Notes: a model not told the origin generated them from the letters alone. Positions 1 through 11,715 are shown, counted from the first letter of the stretch. The stretch is 64,000 nt of DNA from Amanita rubescens (GCA_015039365.1 WION01000009.1:868001-932000), one strand, 5' to 3'. Program-made: numbers and translations.

Positions 1-105
1 TGTGATGGCCTATTGAATGAGTGGAGAGCTTAGCGATCCTGAGTGGTAAGCGGTAGCAATCATGCCGAAGTAATTGCTCTCATTGACGATCATGATTTCC
101 TGCAG

Positions 106-253
106 ATCTCAAGTATATAAGTTGGTACCGGACCATCGTATTGGGATAGTTCATGAAGACCTTGAACCCCGGAATATCGCGCCTGCTCGTGAAGGTGGGT
201 TCTACCTCATTGATTTTTCGGAGAGTAGGAGGCATGTCTGCAAGGAGAGCAAG
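106..253 (+). CDS. Partial protein-kinase-like exon
   Basis: An internal exon sits between a CAG acceptor (104-105) and a GTATGA donor (254). It encodes IVHEDLEPRNIA, matching the kinase catalytic loop HxDLxPxN, then LIDFSES in the position of the DFG metal-binding segment. Fungal genomes carry many short kinase-like proteins of this style. The upstream lobe would lie outside the window and no convincing downstream exon is seen, so this may be the 3' part of a gene or a relic. Identity rests on these two motifs only. Confidence 0.5.
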
Positions 254-259
254 GTATGA

Positions 260-868
260 TATATGACAACTTTATTCTCTTGGTCGCTTACATGTGAATT
301 AGGTCAGCAAACTGGACACTCAACCTACTTCGTAATGTGTTCCTAACTGCAAACATTGCGAAACTGCTTGTGGAAACGACGGCCCCTTCAAGATGATCCT
401 ATAAATTCGGGGTGAGGGTGTTGAACGGTGACCGGTGACCGGTGTGCGTAATTGGGAAGATGCATAGGCAGATGACGCTGGGGGTTTCACGTGGAGATGA
501 TGTGGGACCGTTCTATATTTTTTTGCTTCCCTCACCCTGACGATATGTCAATGACTCTTGCAGCTATCGATTATGTAACTCAAACCCAAGACGTTTCCCC
601 TGTTAAAAACGCCACAAACATGCAATGTGATACCGCAACAGGATTAGATCAAGGTCACACCCGCACGTCATCGATCCGCCACACTGGCGCTTTCGTCACA
701 CGGTAAATCATGTGGACCAATGCGCCAACGTAACGTCGGTAGCATCCAAATATCGGTTCTCAGGATTGTCAGAGGTAAATACGCAACAATAGAGATTTCA
801 TTTCTTACTAAAGGGCAGGCGGCGAATCGCCGCTTTATGTCGGGAATCCGCCTCACCATCCTTAAAAC
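260..868. other. No gene recognised
   Basis: Only short open frames without domains on either strand. GGTGACCGGTGACCGGTG near 427-444 is a small direct repeat. Nothing else is supported. Confidence 0.4.
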
Positions 869-2639
869 ATGACCTACCTTGATACCACGCTAGGAGCTAC
901 TTTTGTCGGTAATGTGATCGCGGGTTGGTGAGTCCCAATCACTCTTACCCTATTTGCTCATAACTGATAAATGTATCACCAGCCTGTATGGTATTGCGTC
1001 CATCCAAGCGTATACTTATTTTAGAGGAAAACCTACCGACTCTATTATGTTTCGATCATTGGTTAGTTTTCGAGGAATAATATCGTATGCTTCTAACACA
1101 TTTATAGTTATTTCTTGTATGGTAAACTACCTCCGTGCAAACCGCAAGTGGTATCGCATTAATACCGTCAATCAAAGGCTGGCAGATACCGCCCAATTAA
1201 TTTTCGTCACTCATGCCCTGTATTACTATATGGTCACCAACTACGATAATCCCCTTGCATTATTGTACCCGAATTGGTACGTGTTGGATAGTGATATTAT
1301 TGACAACGTTCTGACTTCGCCGATCAAGGAGCATTCTCGTAAGATTTGTCATTGCTAACCAATATACTACGCCTCAACTATCCGCTCAAAGTTGCAGGTT
1401 CTCGCTACGGTTAGTCTCCATGTTCCATCGCTCAGCGCTCAGCTCTGACTGATGGAGTTATCAGTGCATAAGTGGTTTCATTGTCCGGGGGTAGGTCTCA
1501 ATTTTCAACTACCGTGATATAAATTCCGAGGAATGCTACAGTGTCTTCACCAGGCGCATATGGTTATGTAAGTTTATTGGTCACAATGCTCATGTGCTCT
1601 TTATCACGTTTCGTAGTTACGCGCCGAAATTATCTTCTAGCTGGAGTCATCGTGCGTGGACCTCTTGCGAATCGTTGCCCAGCCTTTCTCACGACGAACA
1701 ATAGGCACTTGCGTCACTTTCCGCATTCAGTGAGTGTCGTGACTAATGTTCCTTGTTCCTGCCTAATGGCGAGTCGCCTAGTTTTTGGCTTTGGTAAGCA
1801 CTTGACAGATTGAAACAGCCGCGTTTGCTCATCACGCGTGAAGTATTTACCATCAGCGGGTTCGTATCCTCGTTTGGAATTGATCGTCGCGTCAATCAAC
1901 TAGCTTGACAGCTTTTCCGTCGACTCGTTTGCCAAATTGCCGAAGATCTCCGTAAGTGGACTATTTGCTGTGTTCCTCACGTCTAGACTTAGAATTGGCA
2001 TATAGTATCTTTTGTATGCTGCCTTTGCCAGCGCCGTGGCATCGGATGTTTTGATTGCGACGTCTCTCTGTGTGTCTTTATCGAAGCGTCGAACTGGCTT
2101 CAAACGGTACGTAGTAACGTTCCCAAGTCTGGAAGCGGAGCATAAGACAATTTCCAGGATGGACTCACTTCTTAACGTGTTGATGCTCTATGCAATAAAC
2201 AGCGGTACGTTCCTGTGCTTCTGGCGCAGTTTCCCTGCCAACTCACGTGAAACCATCCATTCAATCAAGGTTTGCTGACTAGGTGAGTTCATTCATTCAC
2301 CTGCCAGATAATCGGTGAACCTTTTGACAGCCTGTGCTCCATTGGGTCCTTAGTCACTTACGCCGTTTGGCCAACGGAATTCACATTCATTGCCGTATTC
2401 TTCTCACAGAGTAAATGTAGGCCAATTCAGTCCCGGTCCTGGATCTTAGTCATTTAACTGCAGAAACAGTGTATACCATTAGTCTCTTCGCGTCAATCAA
2501 CAACCGAGAACACTTAAGAGAGAAGATTGTGGGATTGGAAGACATCCCGTTCTCTCTGCCTACAAAGTTCAGCGGATTCCAAGAAGACGACCCCACGAAA
2601 ACAATTCAGGTATATCACTCTTTGTATCTGCTGGTCTGA
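869..2639 (+). CDS. DUF6534-type multipass membrane protein
   Basis: A many-exon gene whose pieces match the DUF6534 fungal multipass family. Exons read: 869-927 (MTYLDTTLGATFVGNVIAG), 983-1061 (LYGIASIQAYTYF), 1108-1121, about 1178-1276 (FVTHALYYYMVTNY, NPLALLY), an unresolved middle with NYLLAGVIV near 1630-1660, then 1912-1951, 2006-2106 (ASDVLIATSLC, RRTGF), 2158-2204 (LLNVLMLYAINSG), 2270-2282, 2331-2410 (SLVTYAVWPTEFTFIAVFF) and 2464-2639 (YTISLFASINNRE). Phases agree at every junction resolved, and TGA at 2637-2639 closes the frame. The family has about seven hydrophobic helices; its function is unknown. The stretch 1277-1911 could hide damage, so the gene is probably but not certainly intact. 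Confidence 0.75.
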
Positions 2640-3918
2640 ATTGTTGCTGAGTTCAACAAGTCCGTGATGGTTACCATAGAACGCATGGTCGAGGTTGAAG
2701 GAACAGATGAACCCTTGAGAATACTTCGGATTTGATTCCTCATGGGTTAATCCGCTCGCTACTGGGAGCACATGCTGCATTAACGTTATATAGGCCAGTT
2801 AATTCACTTCAAAAGATGTCACTCCTTTTGTTCAGGTGCAAGGAACATGTGATTATGCACGTGAAATCGAAAAGTTTACGAATTCCCAACGTTAATCTTC
2901 CGCGTGCCAATCGGGCCGCCTGATTTATTTAATTCACGAGCCATCGTCTCTTGATGAAGTTTGCGATGGCGCTTGATCATCTCCTTCCTAAGCTGGTAGA
3001 AGGGGATGGGCTTGGGTCAAACAGTGCACTCTTGTGTCGGGACCTTGGAGTGCGTTTGTTCCGAGTCGGTGCAGCCTTCGTCGGTCCTACAACCTGGCCA
3101 GTTGCTGTAGATGCAATTTTAGCCGTGCCACGGCGAGACTTCTGCAAAGACGTCATTCCCGTCTACTTTGACTGCCCGAGAAAAGCGTTGAGAACCGAGG
3201 ATTTGCGATAGTCCTAGACAGATTCACGATTGAAGATATTCCGCGCGTCTTGCCCGCCTTGCTCACCATCATCGGCTCTCGTAAGTCTTTTCACAAAAGA
3301 CACATCTCAAATCCCATTTTCAGCTCCAAACCCACTTTGCGTTTTCGCCGACTGGAGAGGACTCGTGTCCTTATTCACAGCGTGGAGAGCAGTAATGATG
3401 CGTTGATATGCCTAGTAAAAGGGATCCCTTTCGTGCGTGACCTGTGTTCCAAGCCTGCAGACTCTCCAGGACGCCTAGCATTGTTGCTCTAGTTTTGCAC
3501 AAAGCGCCAGGCCTCCTATATTGCAATAAATGCGGACTCACATTCGTGGAATACAAACTAGTATATATTGTGGAAGGCAATACATGCGAGCTGGTAGGTA
3601 CGTTATTTTTTCTTATTACTCTATCTCTTGCATCTGGAGCTCTACTAGAACCAGCTCGACTTTCCCGTCCCTTGGAAAATACTTCGCTGAACGGAAAAGC
3701 CGTAGTACGACCTGGCCATAAGCTTACAGAGTTAACTGTGATGTCATAGCTGATCTAACAACTCTCAAGAGTTGTTTCCAATTAGTTACTGGCACATACA
3801 GGTCGTGCTACCTCGTCAAGGTGAATAAGTGATAAATTCGAGATCAATGACTATATACAATACAATACAACTCGACAAGCGATAACAAACTCGAGTACAA
3901 CGTAGTTCAAATCCTGAT
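2640..3918. other. No gene recognised
   Basis: Short frames at 2951-3211 and 3250-3492 (+) read partly as protein-like but switch frame near 3205 and show no domain I know. They could be a decayed gene or chance. TATA-like and AT-rich sequence at 3855-3880 belongs to the 3' side of the heat-shock gene. Confidence 0.3.
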
Positions 3919-4501
3919 CTACTCAACCGCGATTTTCTTCGGTGCGGTCTCGGGCGTAGACCTAGGGAAGGTTACTGTTAAAATTCCATTGTCCATCTTT
4001 GCAATGACTTCGCCCTCCTGTGCCCTAGGTAAGTAACCGCGCTTACCATTCCAAAAAAACACGTTTTACTTACTTTTACTCCGTATGGAAGTTTCAAGGT
4101 TCTGGAGAATTTGCCATACCGACGTTCTCGTACGGCATAGCCGCTCTCTTCGCGGTCGGCAGAGATTTTGCTTTCTCCGCTAATATGCAGGCGGCCGTCG
4201 TGGACATGGATGTCCACGTTCTCCTTGGTGAGACCCGGAAGCTCGAACGTTGCGGTTACGGTATTGGCCTCGACATTTTCATGGAGGTCCAATCTATGAA
4301 AGTCGGGTTAGATGTCTTTATCCAGAACGGCGAACAGTAAGCTTCCACATACCTTGGCCTCAGGGCCTGCGCAACATCGCCTGTGGCATTGCCATGGCGT
4401 TGAACGGCGCCGTGGAAAGGACTTAGCCTGGCATCGAAAGCCTCACTGAAGAGGCGGTCAAATTCGTGGGAGGGATCGTAGAGAAAAACAGAGCTCGACA
4501 T
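3919..4501 (-). CDS. Small heat-shock protein (Hsp20/alpha-crystallin), copy A
   Basis: Complement(join(3919-4017, 4074-4293, 4353-4501)), 155 residues, three exons with matching phases. The N-terminal arm MSSSVFLYDPSHEFDRLFSEA is followed by the alpha-crystallin domain: MDLHE-like strand start, ATFELPGLTKENVDIHVHDG, RERRYGKFSRTLKLP, then MDNGILTVTFPR and the tail TAPKKIAVE. These are the canonical Hsp20 landmarks (ELPG, A/GxLxVxxPK). Hsp20 proteins are ATP-independent holdases that form oligomers in the cytosol under heat stress. It is divergent from copy B and shares its intron positions and exon 2/3 lengths (220 and 99 nt), so the two arose by duplication and inversion. Start chosen at the ATG in the consensus N-terminus. 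Confidence 0.93.
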
Positions 4502-4706
4502 GGTGTTAGAGTTAACTTGAGAGTAGGAGAGTAGATATCGAGGTTGTGCGCTTTGCAGCTGCTGGTGATCAAAGCGTACAGAATGTCGACCTTATATACC
4601 TAAGAGTCGACATATAAGGCTGCTCTGGAATGTGCTCTTCTTTCCTAGACATTGGAGTTCGCACTAGCAGCGACGGCGCTAGTCCGGAGAGCTCGAGACG
4701 TAAATA

Positions 4707-4719
4707 GAATGTTCTAGAA
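4707..4719. promoter_or_regulatory. Heat-shock element (GAAnnTTCnnGAA)
   Basis: GAATGTTCTAGAA is a perfect alternating three-unit HSF-binding site, about 205 bp upstream of the minus-strand Hsp20 start. Confidence 0.85.
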
Positions 4720-5202
4720 CTTATGAAGGCGAGACTACTGAGCAGGCACGACTCAAGCCTCCAGCCCCCTTTGGATGTTCACAGGACTTTCCATGTCGAC
4801 CAACAGGTACGCCTAGACTGCGAATCTGGTAGTATCTGGAAGGTGACGAAGGCGGCGATAGCTGCTATAAATATTCGAAGTCCAACTATAACAGAGACAA
4901 ATATAACCCACTACACATGCACATTGAATGTAGTCGCAAGCTAACTTCTGAAGCGTCGATATAGTGATGTTGTTTCAACGATTTACTCAGAGCACTTCGA
5001 TCTACTTGACATGCGGGTACGGGGATGGTTACGTTTGGTGATCTTCACTTTGACTAGATTGACTTTTTGGGGTAGACGTCTAGACATTGATGTTGGATTC
5101 CGAGCCCCCCGGTTTTCTTTGAATCTAGGCTATGCGAACGACTATAATTGAATATAGTTCAGCTGACTGACTCCATCCAGAGAAATGAGTCAGAGTCCAT
5201 AT

Positions 5203-5215
5203 TTCCAGAACTTTC
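5203..5215. promoter_or_regulatory. Heat-shock element (TTCnnGAAnnTTC)
   Basis: TTCCAGAACTTTC is a second perfect three-unit site, with further TTC/GAA units just downstream (TTCAACAAGAAC, 5221-5232). It lies about 45 bp upstream of the TATA box and 123 bp upstream of the plus-strand Hsp20 start. Confidence 0.85.
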
Positions 5216-5260
5216 GAGGCTTCAACAAGAACTAAAGACTGAAAGCAGACGCTGGGAAGG

Positions 5261-5268
5261 TATAAATA
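5261..5268 (+). promoter_or_regulatory. TATA box of Hsp20 copy B
   Basis: TATAAATA, 70 bp before the start codon and just downstream of the heat-shock element. Confidence 0.8.
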
Positions 5269-5337
5269 CGGGAAACTCAACCCAAAGAAAAATCAAAATT
5301 CACCTCACGAGATACAAAGCCTTCTAACGCTCTCAAC

Positions 5338-5903
5338 ATGTCCAGCGTTTTCTACGACCCCACCGTCGACTTTGACCGTCTCTTCAGCGAGGCGATGTTC
5401 TCGCGATACAATGGCGTCCCTCAGCGTCGTCATGACCACCACGTCGACAATGCAGTCAGCACCATAAAACCAAGGTAAGGACCCGACATTTCTCTCAGAG
5501 CGGGACAAGATAATAAACCATTTTCACAGAATGGATTTACACGAGGATAAAGAGAAGAACATGGTGACAGCCGTCTTCGAGTTGCCAGGTGTATCCAAGG
5601 AAAATATCAACATTGACATACACCACGACCGCTTGACTATCACTGCGGAGAGCAAGATCTCTTCCGAACACGACGAGAATGGCTACGCCGTACGTGAAAG
5701 ACGGTACGGAAAGTATTCTCGAAGTCTGCAGATTCCTCAGGGAGTCAAGGTAATGCCGAATTTTTTTTTTGATCATTTGTAGTTACTGACCGTTTACGAA
5801 AAAGGATACTGAAGTCAAAGCATCGATGGACAATGGAGTTTTGACTGTCACGTTCCCTAAAGTGACCTCTGAGATGGCGCCGAAGAAGGTAGAGATTGCG
5901 TAG
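5338..5903 (+). CDS. Small heat-shock protein (Hsp20/alpha-crystallin), copy B
   Basis: Join(5338-5474, 5530-5749, 5805-5903), 151 residues. N-terminus MSSVFYDPTVDFDRLFSEAM. The alpha-crystallin domain has VFELPGVSKENINIDIHHDR, VRERRYGKYSRSLQIPQG and MDNGVLTVTFPK, and the protein ends APKKVEIA. Exon 2 and 3 lengths are identical to copy A, which supports the gene model and a duplication origin. Intron 2 contains a run of ten or more T. Expected role: cytosolic stress chaperone induced by HSF through the adjoining elements. Confidence 0.94.
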
Positions 5904-6759
5904 ATATGCTACGAGGTGACGGTGACTTGTATAGTAGTAATTTCAGAGAATTGAATTGTTGTGTAAACCATGTGTTTGGCTTTGAGGTATTGCGATAAAA
6001 AGCTGCGCGCACAGCCGGAAGAACGGGCGCGATCCGTCACATATTATAGCATTGCCATGAGATTCGTCCGATACTACTAGAATGTCTGCGGAGGAGTCGA
6101 CGTGTTGAGTCAGGAAGCAAAGAAAGAGGTAAACGTGATGCTAAATTTCAAATGCCTTGCATTCTTTGCGCAGTTATTCAGATTTTCCGCCTGGTTGACC
6201 CTCGCGGAGTTGACCAGTTATTCCGCATCTCGCTCGGCTTCACTAACATAGATTATGATACATAGTCAGCCGTCAGGGAAGCAAAAAAAAAATCAAAAAA
6301 GACTGTTCAAGATATATGTATAAATCTACTGTCGTTATTTATTTAATCGAGTATCAAGATGATGATATGATCCAAGAAAGACCCAGTAGCACAAACACAA
6401 AACAACCCACCGACAGATTGGAAAGAGTGAAAAAAAACAAAACAAGATAGATTGAATAAATAGATAAAAAAAAAGGGGGTTTAACGATATAAAAAAGGGT
6501 AGCGTTAATTTGTTGATTTTGTGTCGGCAGAAGGAACATTCAAGATGACATGCGCAGCACATGACGAATCGTTTACATTGAAAAAATTGGTATCGGGGCG
6601 AAGAGTCTGGAGGGGTGTATGCGGGTTGGTAGAGTGTGATAGTATACTGTGGGGATAGACGACAGTTATCGACATTGGGAAAGTAGAGCCCGAGGTATCT
6701 TGGCACGAGACACTAATAAACAACCGCGAGCATCGAAGTGCGTCTGGCCCATGAGCATC
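5904..6759. other. Intergenic; convergent 3' flanks
   Basis: AT-rich, with A-runs at 6286-6300 and 6430-6475. Open frames on the minus strand at 6335-6706 are low-complexity (F/L/Y-rich) and lie in the 3' flank of the membrane-protein gene. No gene supported. Confidence 0.5.
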
Positions 6760-8105
6760 TTAAAAACCTCCATACGCATCTTGTTCGGAATAGGTGGAGG
6801 TTTGCCTTGATTGATCATCAAGGGGTGATTTGTAGACGGGAACAGCGGCAGCAACTTTAGCAGCGGCGAGCGCAGCCGACGCCGTAGTGCGAGGAGCACC
6901 TGTAGTGGGTGAAATGGAACGACGAGGTGGAGGAGAGTTTGACGGAGCTGGAGCTGGAGGAGGGCTGGACTGGGTAGGATAAGCAGCTTGAGGGAAAGGA
7001 GGCTCAGAAATAGCATAGCCAATATTGACGGGAGCTTCGAAAGCGCGTTGACCCTGGTAACCTCTGACAGCTTCTTGATAGCCGGCTCCACCCCCATTGC
7101 CGTAAGGGACGTAAGAACCATAAGCCTCAGGGTTGTATGGTGCTTGAGGTTGAGGTTGAGAACTGTAGGCACCGCTGAAAGATTCGTCGTCGTTCTGGTA
7201 TCCAGCGTATCCTCCGCCATACCCGGGGGTACGCATGGCAGCACGGGTTGCCATAATCCCTTGGCCGGCCATACCCGCACTAGTGCCGTATGATGCGGCT
7301 GATGCAGGTTGCGACATTGGAGGGTCTCGGAGGCTGTTGGATCTGGAGGGGGAGAAATCGGGGGCTGGCTCGTTGTATTCGTCAACAAAGTCATGTTCGG
7401 CGGAGTGCCTCCTCCACCAACGCTGGATGGCGGATCAGTTGAAAATTTGAAAAAGGGTTGGTGTGAAATACAAACCAAGAGGTATGACCCTAGCATAAGA
7501 AGGATCAAAGCACCGAACAATCCACCACCGACGATTCCCACGATGGCTCCAACGCTCATTCCGCCGACAGATGAAGAGCTGGAAGACGTAGTGCTAGGCG
7601 CAGCGGAAGTGGTCAATGCAGGATAGCTGTAAGTGCCAGTGTTGGTGGGTATGCTGTAGGTTGGCGGGATAGCAGTAGTCTACACAATCTCATCAGTACC
7701 AAAATAGCACAGTTGGATGGTATTCTTACAAGAGGAGCCTTGGTCGTGGCGGAAGTAGAGCTAACCGTGGTCGATACAGAAGCCGAAGTGGACTTGGAAG
7801 TCACTGAGGAGGATGCTGCGCTGCTTGGACTCGTGCTTGAAGCCGTGGCAGCAGACGTGTTGGCCGTGGGAGGCGAAGAGGAAGCTGAGCTGGCAGTTGG
7901 CGCTAGGGGAAGGTATTCAAGATTTGTAAAGCGATGTAGAGGTAAAATCAAACGTACGCGTTGGGGGAGAAGGTCCACTGGCAGGAGCACTCGCTGAGGT
8001 TGGCTGGCCCAGGATGCCCGGCCCTAGGGCGTCAGTGTTTTGTTTGCCATTTTTAATGTCCCTGGCCTTGAAGATGCCATGGCCTGAGCGCTTGTGTGCA
8101 GTCAT
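6760..8105 (-). CDS. Ser/Thr-rich single-pass membrane protein
   Basis: Complement(join(6760-7422, 7476-7679, 7730-7902, 7958-8105)), about 395 residues, all phases consistent. Order: short N-terminus from MTAHKRSGHGIFKARD, a long Ser/Thr/Ala/Pro-rich stretch (likely O-glycosylated ectodomain), one transmembrane helix VGAIVGIVGGGLFGALILLM, a basic stop-transfer RWWRRH directly after an intron, and a long Tyr/Gly/Pro/Gln-rich cytoplasmic tail (GYGGGYAGY, YGSYVPYGNGG) ending DAYGGF. This resembles the mid2/axl2-style fungal surface sensors in layout only; no domain identifies a ligand. No clear signal peptide, so topology is inferred. A relative with the same architecture lies at 28368-29506. 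Confidence 0.8.
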
Positions 8106-8277
8106 GAGGAAAGGAAAGAGAGACGGAAGGGAGAGTGGTGAGGAAAGAACGTGAAGACGCAGCGAGAGAGCGTGGCGGCAGAGACGAACAAAGGCCGGCT
8201 GATTGTTGCGGGTCAAAAATTCGGAAGCGCCTTCACGACCAGGGTCGGTTAATGGTCACGCGCTAGACTGCTTCTTG

Positions 8278-8355
8278 TGCCCCATGGCTGAGTTGGTTAC
8301 AGCGTCCGACTGTTATGCAATCGGAAGGTCGTGAGTTCGAGCCTCACTGGGGCAG
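8278..8355 (+). tRNA. tRNA-Asn (GTT) with a 4-nt intron
   Basis: Acceptor stem TGCCCCA (8278-8284) pairs with TGGGGCA (8348-8354). D stem GCTG/CAGC. Anticodon stem TCCGA/TCGGA. T arm GTGAG TTCGAGC CTCAC. The anticodon loop is 11 nt, CTGTTATGCAA, where a loop of 7 is required. Removing TGCA (8316-8319), at the canonical 37/38 intron site, gives the standard Asn loop CTGTTAA with anticodon GTT at 8312-8314. A T-run (8357-8362) follows as Pol III terminator. The D loop begins AGTTGGTTA (A box) and the T arm is the B box. Confidence 0.88.
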
Positions 8356-8487
8356 TCTTTTTTATTATGTAATAATTCTACTACATAGTATGTAACAACA
8401 ATAACATCTGTACCTTTTTTGCTCTTCCGGGCTACTACGCCACAATCCCCTCTTTGCTCCTCTCTTCCATCTTCCACCGCCCATGTC

Positions 8488-11289
8488 ATGGCACAGGCAG
8501 TCTTTGAAGACCATCCGCTCGCAGACTACCTTCGAGGTATGCTTCTTCACTCTCTTTCAGGAACTTGTGACGTATGTTTATTTTCAAAGATGTTGGAGAA
8601 CTCGGCGAATTGATGCCCGGAACTTCCTCCGAGCTTGAGACAGAGATTGACCCCTTCAGAACCGTATTCCCTAATAACGAAGACGACTTGGAAACCATCG
8701 CAGAGTGGCGTCCTCGTCTGCTCATCGAACTCCTCGACGTACGAAAAAACATTCTCCTATTGTTAGACATTGCTTATTGTCTTGTTTCCATTTCAGATTC
8801 TATATGCATTTCTGGAACTCATACAGCCGCCAAAGTCCCCCAATCCGTTCGCAGAGCGGTTCAAGTATGACATTATCTCATCCTCGCTATTGTCTCCTAC
8901 GCTGCAGACACCGTATCACCGCTCCACAAGGACACCGCCAATACCAGGAAATCTCCATAGCAGGAATTCCAGCGCGGACACTTCCTCCACATTCCCTCCA
9001 CTTCCACCCCCACACGCAACACCTCAGGAACCGAACTACACTACTCCATCACTTTTAGCTATCGCAACTGCATTCTTCTACCTCGCGGATCACATGTTCT
9101 TGACTCTGGTTTCTTTGGTAGCTGTCGCGTTTTCATTGCGCAGCTTGTATATAATCAACGATTCATCTAAAATCGATATGACCCCAGTATGTTGACGTTC
9201 TATGCGCGTATATCCTTCTAAACCTGCCCATAGTGTTTGACATCCTTAAACGAACTAATTGGTGCAAGCGATGCCTGGGCATCCATCATTCAAGAAGCTA
9301 TAGCTAACATCGAACTGGAGGAGCAAAGGTAGTTATAGCCTCTACCTTGCTCGGATCACGGCTAATTAACCATCATTTAGTCTGCTTTACGGAGCCACGT
9401 TCTCGTCAGCGTCGCCTACGTCATCGATCCGAGTTTCTTTACATTCTTCTCTTCTTACGACACAAAACCAATGCGACAACGTCCGTCAACTATTTTCTGC
9501 TCTCACATCTGCTACAGAACTATCACAACTATCCGAAATGTATGCGCCAACTTCCAATAAATCCAATCAGCCGCTGCCCGATTCAAATTCACGACCACTA
9601 TCCCTACCAACTTCTCAGAGTCGTCCTCGGTTGTCAGATCCAAGGCGCTTGACCTGGAACGGTTCATATACAACTCTTGCTGACCAGGTTGGGCCTCTGC
9701 CTCCTTTCCTGCGCCACAGAGAGAAGAGACGTTCTGACATGACGTCAATTCTGCAAGGTCTCACGCCCGGGACATCTCGTAGTGCTCCCGTGACTCCCGC
9801 CTCAAATAGCCCCAACGGCAGCATCAGCAGCAAATTAGCCAGCGTGCGCGAAGAATCGATCTCCACTACGAGCCTCAACACTGACAGCTTTGGTACAACT
9901 GCTTTGTCTCTTCAGAGGAGCTTCAAAGCGGAGGCGGCAGATGTGTTTGGAACACCGCCTCCGAAGTCACATAATCGGCGCTCTTGGATGCCATCTACGA
10001 TATCCTCCACTTCGCGTCTGTCATCCATACAAAGTTCCCGGCATCCTTTGTCATTGCCTACGTTACAAAATGCCATTCAAAGTGCTCTCGCGTCAAAGCG
10101 TTATGCCTGCTCACACCTACTGGCCTTGCGGTTCACAGAAGATGAAGACGAGGCGTACTGGGAGGATGCTCGCAGTGTCATGGGGCTTTTAACTACCACG
10201 TTCTCAGATGCCTCATCAAGATTACTGCAAGCATTGGAAGAATGCAAGGCGTCGGAAGTGTCTCCGACTCTTTCATCTGAACAAGATGATAGTGCGCATG
10301 GTTTGGGTCAAGACTTGACCCCACAAGTATCAAGGAAGATCTCGGAGTCATTTTCCTTTGCCCCTATGCCCGGTCCCTTTTCACGGTTCGCCGAGCACGT
10401 GGCTGCCGTTTCATCGGCAATGGATAACGCAAAAGAACATCTGGAAAGCTGCGTATCATTGTTGAAAGACGATCACGGCGCTTCATCTCCGTCCAACATA
10501 TCCATTCAAATAGAGAATTTACATGGCGAACATCCTGCACTACAAGCTTACGAACGCCTCCGGAGAGAGCTCGGACTGACCTTGCGAGAATGTGAGCGAG
10601 GTCGAGAGCGTCTCCTTGAGATTGTCAAACCTCGTGCGGATCCCACAGCTCACGATTCGGATTCGGATGACGTTCCTCTCCTGGGTCATGATGTCAGCGA
10701 TTACTCTGATAAGCCAGGTCCTCGTTCGTTGTCGGATGGAGAAGAAGATGACATGGTTATGGACCGCGTTTCTATTGCTGTGTTTCTCGAAGGGAAGATC
10801 AATGATGGAGAACCAGGGCACGAAAAGGATGACGCAACAGAAAATCTTTTGCTCTCAGCATCACCTCATCATCTCCCACCCATGCTTGGGATTGAACAAG
10901 TATTTGAAGCTGAAACAGCTGTCATGGACGGTTTTATTAGGGAACGTTCCAAAATGTCCAGGGAAGAGCGAATCAAGCTTGTGAAAGCACGACGGGAGAA
11001 GACGGTTACCAGCCGGCATCGCGATTGCTTATCGGATTCCCGTGAGGATGCTGATGGCGATAACGAGGGAGGTGAGAAATGGGGACCTGGTGGTGAAGTG
11101 GTTCAGGAATTGAAAGATGTCATTTGGAAGGTTGGAGAGAGGCGACGAAAGTTCGCGAACGAGCTTCACCGACACAGCATCGACGTGTCGACTCCTGTTC
11201 AAACTCCGGTCGACGCTGACAATGACACTCTTCCGACTTTTCTGGACGGAGATGCGAAAGGGTCTTTGGGAACAAAAGGTGGCAGTTAG
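8488..11289 (+). CDS. Vezatin/Inp2-like protein (peroxisome myosin-receptor type)
   Basis: Join(8488-8536, 8590-8738, 8797-9186, 9234-9328, 9381-11289), 863 residues. N-terminus MAQAVFEDHPLADYLRDVGE, then DPFRTVFPNNEDDLETIAEW and FLELIQPP. A hydrophobic hairpin (about residues 152-181, LLAIATAFFYLADHMFLTL) precedes a long Ser/charged region with predicted helices (ERLRRELGLTLRECERGRER). The layout matches fungal proteins with the vezatin-type 'myosin-binding motif of peroxisomes', where Inp2 anchors peroxisomes to a class V myosin. That assignment is from recall of the family pattern, not a search. Intron 4 uses an unusual GTAGTT donor. The start is the only ATG giving the conserved N-terminus; an ATG at 8483 is out of frame. 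Confidence 0.75.
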
Positions 11290-11715
11290 GGTAAGCTCTC
11301 GCTGGTAGCGTTCCTGATCCTTCTTATTGTTTTTTTTGTTCCTCGCTTCTCGGGCATGTCATTCAAATTATTGTTGTTCGGATTCATTTTTTTGTTTACT
11401 CTATCCCACGCTCGCTTAGATCCCTGCTAATCTTATTCAAATCTATGCAATCATCATTCTTACACGTGGCCCTTTGAATGTAGCCTAAGCTAATACGGTC
11501 TCGCAGGCGTTTCAAGCTCACCGTCCACGTCTGATCCTTATTGTTCGGCGGCGTGGGTTACATCAATGGAGAATCGGGAACGCTAAGTATGACCGTACCT
11601 GTTGCTTAAGCTTCACGGATATTGCCGTTCAGTCTCATTTCCGCTCGAGTACTTATTGTTAGCTCTTCACAATGACTTTTGAAATTCGTGTCCGTCCTCG
11701 TAGGCCTTGACCACC
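11290..11715. other. Intergenic; F-box promoter
   Basis: No gene. From about 11597 (CCTGTTGCTTAAGCTTCACG) it matches the region upstream of the second F-box gene at about 22209-22330. Confidence 0.6.

Larger units (their letters stand above)
4502..5337. promoter_or_regulatory. Bidirectional heat-shock promoter region
   Basis: The 836-bp gap between the divergent Hsp20 starts. It holds two three-unit heat-shock elements (listed separately), a TATA box toward copy B at 5261-5268, and TATATAAG read on the minus strand at about 4592-4599 toward copy A. No frame with a recognisable domain lies inside. Confidence 0.75.

Noticed and set aside
6666..7616. 316-codon frame reading straight through the membrane-protein tail
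   Set aside because: It ignores the intron at 7423-7475; the spliced frame gives the basic anchor and a tail matching the relative at 28.9 kb.
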